From: Cryptomeria japonica
Lineage: Eukaryota > Streptophyta > Pinopsida > Cupressales > Cupressaceae
Direction of reading: 5' to 3'
DNA length: 64,000 nt
Assembly: GCF_030272615.1 (NCBI RefSeq)
Contig: NC_081410.1
Span: forward strand, 225,915,415-225,979,414
The position numbers were made by a program, and so were the translations under genes. Numbering within the stretch: position 1 is the stretch's first letter; each line of letters starts with the position of its first letter. Of the stretch, positions 59,821 through 64,000 are shown one piece after another. The notes under the pieces are model-generated. The model did not search any database, was not told the origin of the DNA, and saw only the letters and a list, made by a program, of their open reading frames with translations.

Positions 59821-61896
59821 CTAAAACTGATCAATATCTAAATCTTTTTGAACATTAGTTGTGAGCAACACTTTGTCTAGGATCTCTTTATGAGCAAAAG
59901 AAAATTTGAGCAATTCAAAGATGGAGATTTGAGCATTCATTCTTTTTAGTTGTTCGACAATGCTATATCTAGAAGATGATGATGAAGTTAGTTGTTTAAA
60001 TTTATCAAATGATGTATCTTTTTGTTTGTTTGACGAGGTTGGTAGGTTTGATGTTGTTTGAGCTGAAGTTGAAGAACTAGCTCCTTGGAGAGTGACTTTC
60101 TTTTGAGAACAGGTCATAGCATTTGCATGTTGTTATTCATGTTGTTTGTCTTTGATTATAATCACATTGCAATATTCAGGTTGGGAAGACTCAATCATGT
60201 TGATCACATTGTCATTTTTGGTGTAAGTGTAATTTACTTTGGCACCTCCTTTTGTCTTTGAGGAATCACCTTGTTCATAAATAGGTAAAGGGTCCTTAAA
60301 AACTTTGTGATCAGCATTTGTCGGGTGATTCCCGACAACAATTTTACTAGCGTCTTTGAGATCTTGAATCTCATGCTTGAGCTTCATGCAGTTGTTTGTG
60401 TTATGACCTTTGTTTCGATGGTAGTTGCGGTATTCATTTTCTCTCCACCATTTTGGTTTGACTTCGAGATCATATGGCCTAGAATTATCTGGTAAGGTTA
60501 TCAGATCATTTGCCAATAAAATTTTGAAAGCGGATTCATATGATTCTTTCAAAGGAGTGAATTCGAGTCTAGGTTTCGAAAGCCAAGGTTTCTCTTTGAA
60601 CCACTCTTTTACTTTCTTCGGAGGATTTTCTGTTGCGGTTTCAGCTACTTTGAGTGCTTGTGTGCCACTAGCCAAGTTAAATATCATGGATTTTTTTTTT
60701 TATTTAACCATGTCTACTACTCCATCATTAACAACATTTTTGTTGTTGTCTTTGCCATATTTCTAATATTTGTTATTTTCTTTTGAACTAGATCCTGATT
60801 GTGTTTCTTTCCAAAGTGAGATATCTCCCTTCTTTATAAGCACATCTTCCATCCTGAGGGCATTATCTACCATTTTGTTGAATAATGGGTGCACCTGCAT
60901 CTGGATATTGTATTTCAATTCAGCGATTAAGTTGTTGATGAAGATATCCATCTTCTTGGAATCTGGAATAGGCCTTGAATATATAGAGAACATCTTTCTC
61001 CAACGTTGGAGGAAAGTGAGAAAAGGCTCCCCTATTTTCTATTTAGTATTACAAAGCTCGATCATAGTAACGGGGTGTCAAATGTTATAGGAGTATTGTT
61101 GTAGGAATGATTAGATTAATTCTTGAAAAAAATTTATTCCAATAGGTAGGCTTGAGAACCATTGCATAAATTGCCCCTAAACTTCTTGGGAAAGGTGCAT
61201 CAGATACATTTGGTCATGCATGAAATCCATACATAAAGCACAAAATTGTCTGATATGGTCTTGGGGATCTGAGTTACCATCATATTTGTAAAATTTTGGG
61301 ATCTCCACTCGTGAAGGAAATGGAGGTATATAAATGTTTTTGTCAAATGAAAATGGGCATATTGTGTCCAAAGAATATTGTTTTAATGATTTATCCTTGT
61401 TTTTCAATTCTATGATCTCAGTTCGTAAGGCTTGTAACTGTTTGTTTACCATTGCTAAGGGTCTCTCTTCCTCTTTAGTGATGAGGGTCTCCACGTCATA
61501 ACTAGTAGGAAGTTTAGCGCCTTGTTTTGCTAGTTCTAGAAAATAGTCTTCTTTTTCTTTAGCCATGATAACCTTCATCATTTTTCAGAAATCTTTATCC
61601 TTTTGACGTTTATGTATATCGATTTCTGGAGGTTCAAAGGCTTCAGGTTCACTTGATCAGGAATCAGTATTGGTATCATGGATACTGATATCATCATAAG
61701 TTTTATGTTTAGCAGCTTGTCTTTCTTGTTTTGTTCTAGATATAGGGGGAGACAAGGAATGGTCATAAACTGGTATATCTAATTATGAAGGTTTTAGTGA
61801 GAGGATCCTCTACATAAAATGGATTATCTTTATATGAAAAGGATTGTCCTTTGCCTTTAGCATCTTTCTTACAAGAACTTACAGTTTGAATAGGCA
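59821..61896 (-). pseudogene. gag of gypsy element 2, broken
   Basis: ATG at 61896-61894 as in element 1. Pieces: 61581-61177 (KFYKYDGNSDPQDHIRQFC), 60993-60763 (FINNLIAELKYNIQMQVHP, MVDNALRMEDVLIKK), 60687-60133 (PWLSKPRLEFTPLKESYESA and YRNYHRNKGHNTNNC) and 60117-59821. In the zinc-finger-like motif the first Cys of element 1 is replaced by Arg, so metal binding is likely lost. A poly-T run at 60690-60699 and several stops mark further damage. Confidence 0.86.
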
Positions 61897-63978
61897 TTTT
61901 TATTGACTGGTGTGAGCTAAAGTTGTTTGTGATGCAGAAGTCAAGATCAAATTTGGAGCTAGTTATTCATTTAACGTATCAAATGAGAGAAGCAACTAAG
62001 ATTTAGTCTGGTTAAGTTACCTAGTTTGATTTAAGAGAAGTGACTAAGACTCAGTCTGGTTTCAAGAATGATCTATCCTATGTAAGACGTTATCTAAGTG
62101 ACTTAAGTTTTATAAATCATTGATTGAACTAGTTGAAAAGATTATCAACAAAATCGTGCAACACAAATGGAAGAGGTACACTATTTTGATCTGTTTATGC
62201 TCAGGATCATGATAACCAGTTTTATGCTCATTGTAGACTTGTTTTAGGCAAGTTTGGTTGTTTTGGACTGACAAAATCAGAGATTCGTACGACAGGTTTT
62301 GCAGGACCAGACGACAGTTTAATAGCTTCAGGATAATGACAATAGTATTTCGTATGAGTTACTGCCTAGTACTGTACGACATATGGGTAAGTCTAAAATG
62401 ACAAACTAATCAATGCAATAATTTATCGTACGATATAGAATGCAGGCTCAAACGATAGTTCCCTAAACAGGATGACAGATAATCAGGTATCGTATGACAC
62501 AGAATGTGGACTCAAACAATAGTTCCCTAAATAGGACGATAGATAATCAGGTATCGTACGACATAGAATGCAAGCTCAAATGACAGGCTGTTAGGATTGA
62601 TGGAATCTCATACGGAAATATGTATGTAGCAGGACAATAAATCAGAAGATTTGCATGATAGTTTACTGGACAGAGGCTAAATTATGAGTTTTCGATGACT
62701 GAGTATGACCAGTTTTGAGGTGGACTGAGTTTCAACTAGGATAGACTAGTTTTTGACACGGACAGAGTTTTGATCATTGAGTTATTTCTTGTTTTCTCTA
62801 GTTTTGGTATTCTAGTTTTAGTTTTAGGGACGAAAACACAGAAAACACGTAATATGAATAATAGCTCCAATCACAGCATGCAAACCCTATGGAAATTGGT
62901 GAGAGAAGAAAACCTTTTCTTGATGACTTAGGTACACACCCAATAGCTAATTATAATATGGTCGTTCAGTCTCACGCAATGGATTCTCAACGTCATATTA
63001 TCTGACTCCAAACGCTAATGGGGGCACGATATGGCAAATTTCTTGGGAGAATTACTATCTCTCTTGCACAAATATTTTCCCCCCTTTTGGAGGTGAACCG
63101 GGTAGCTTCTAATTTTAATTGGAACTAGTAAGGGATCCGTTCGACGCAACGGGGTATAAACTCAATTAAGAGGTCTCACAGCATTGAAAACCAAGGTTTA
63201 ATATACCCAAAGGTACATAGTAGATCTATTCCCGAGCATTGTCGTTGACTTAATTTTCATCAAATCACATTTATTTTATAGTGGGTTGGAGTACTTGGCA
63301 TTTAGTGATTCCTACTTGGGTCATTCCCCTCTCACTGTTCGTAATGACTATAGAGTTATTAGCTCCTTGGGAGGGCGGGCCCGCTAAAGATATACAAATC
63401 TCAAACTTAAAGAAAACATCTCAAGGGTCTGGATTTCTAATTGTCTATAAAGACAAGAGCATACTCTCCTACCTCTCATAATTTTCTTAAAACACAAAAT
63501 ACAGATTTGTTCTTTAACAAGATAGCAATTAAGGTGCCTAAAAATGAATTTAAAGAATACACGATGTTTGGTCAATTCCTCTCAAGCAACCTGCAAAGAC
63601 AACGAATCATTAGTTATATTGTCTTTGTACGACAAGCATATTCTTTGATAAGCATTCTGCAAAAACTGATTAGGCTGTAAAAATTTCTCAGATAGACAGA
63701 TAACAAGCCAAGGTCAGCATAAGTATAATCAAAATTGAATAGAGAGCCTGAAGAATGAAATCTTCTTTTTTTTTTTACCAAAAAATACAGATCCGTATGA
63801 CAATTTTCACCTAGTCGTACGATAATCCATACCAGATTATACGATACCTGCAGTTTGTCTTTCTGGCATGTGAGATATGTCGTATGATATTTCGCTACAA
63901 CTCTACGGCAAAAAATTCAAAAAGTCAAAAATCAAAATAAAAAGTTAGTCTTGGAGGCCGAAAAAAATGTAGTCTTCT
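61897..63978 (-). other. 5' leader of gypsy element 2 with TCGTACGA sites
   Basis: 2.1 kb from PBS to gag, non-coding. The palindrome TCGTACGA occurs at 62285-62292, 62426-62433, 62554-62561 and 63815-63822, with many one-base variants (TCGTATGA at 62489 and 63870, TGTACGAC at 62377 and 63626). The variants are mostly those expected from loss of methylated C in CG. This is inference. Confidence 0.75.
62425..62590. repeat. Tandem repeat of 63-64 bp, about 2.6 copies, in the leader
   Basis: Units at 62425, 62488 and 62552, each starting TATCGTACGA or TATCGTATGA and containing AGTTCCCTAAA and AGATAATCAGG. Each unit carries one palindrome near its start. Element 1 has a more decayed version near 35149-35260. 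Confidence 0.85.
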
Positions 63979-63996
63979 GCCCCACGGTGGGCGCCA
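63979..63996 (-). promoter_or_regulatory. Primer-binding site, gypsy element 2
   Basis: The minus strand reads TGGCGCCCACCGTGGGGC, one base different from element 1. TTTC follows to the window edge, where the 5' LTR should begin. Confidence 0.8.
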
Positions 63997-64000
63997 GAAA

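Larger units (their letters stand above)
50701..64000 (-). mobile_element. Ty3/gypsy element 2 (same family), truncated by window edge
   Basis: Second member of the family of element 1, same orientation. The 3' LTR is 50701-51845, preceded on the minus strand by a PPT (51846-51862). The PBS is at 63979-63996, and the sequence ends exactly where the 5' LTR should start, so the right LTR lies outside the window. Minus-strand gag, protease, G-patch-like linker and integrase are present, but RT and both RNase H domains are missing through a deletion at about 58131. The opposite-strand PMD gene is retained almost full length. All frames carry stops. It could only have moved, if at all, with enzymes supplied by relatives. 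Confidence 0.93.

Overview
This window comes from the nuclear genome of a seed plant with a large, retrotransposon-packed genome. The Ty1/copia and Ty3/gypsy (Tat/Ogre-like) families, a plant LINE, plant mobile domain (PMD) coding sequence, GT-AG introns and high A+T content all fit. The element mix makes a gymnosperm, probably a conifer, likely, but this is inferred from general resemblance and not proven. I find no intact single-copy host gene, rRNA gene, organellar segment or CRISPR array. Almost everything recognisable is a mobile element, often nested.

Layout. (1) 1-1570: eroded Ty3/gypsy gag, minus strand. (2) 1578-6400: plus-strand fragments, namely a 5'-truncated LINE (end of reverse transcriptase, zf-RVT, RNase H), then a broken unknown ORF (3429-6075) that appears to be split by a ~1 kb insertion. 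(3) 7139-14569: a young, complete Ty1/copia element, minus strand, with perfect target duplication ATATG, LTRs differing at 4 bases plus a 3-bp indel, tRNA-iMet PBS, PPT, an intact 1190-codon pol frame and a broken gag. Its unusually long 2.3-kb leader holds tRNA-like, PPR-like and hairpin-repeat sequences. (4) 14570-20375: mostly unannotatable, with a gypsy protease relic near 17.5-17.9 kb. (5) 20376-45549: a short non-coding LTR element whose 3' LTR is split by a 22.3-kb insertion. That insertion starts with a 172-bp fold-back, contains degenerate and perfect TTAGGG arrays, and is itself interrupted by a 14.6-kb Tat/Ogre-like gypsy element (element 1, 23320-37958). (6) 45632-50137: a probable solo LTR (TSD GGATA) containing a 771-bp copy of the TTAGGG-like array flanked by a 361-bp direct duplication. 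(7) 50701-64000: a second member of the same gypsy family (element 2), running off the right edge exactly at its primer-binding site.

The most interesting unit is the Tat/Ogre-like family. Besides gag-protease-linker-RT-RNase H-second RNase H-integrase on the minus strand, it carries on the opposite strand, between integrase and the 3' LTR, a gene-like unit with its own TATA box, a 25-codon first exon, a GT-AG intron and a long second exon encoding a plant mobile domain protein. Element 2 keeps the PMD unit but has lost RT and RNase H. Element 1 keeps RT/RNase H/integrase but has lost most of the PMD unit. The rare palindrome TCGTACGA recurs in the element leaders and in the PMD intron, hinting at a shared cis-element. 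Both copies are inactivated by many stop codons.
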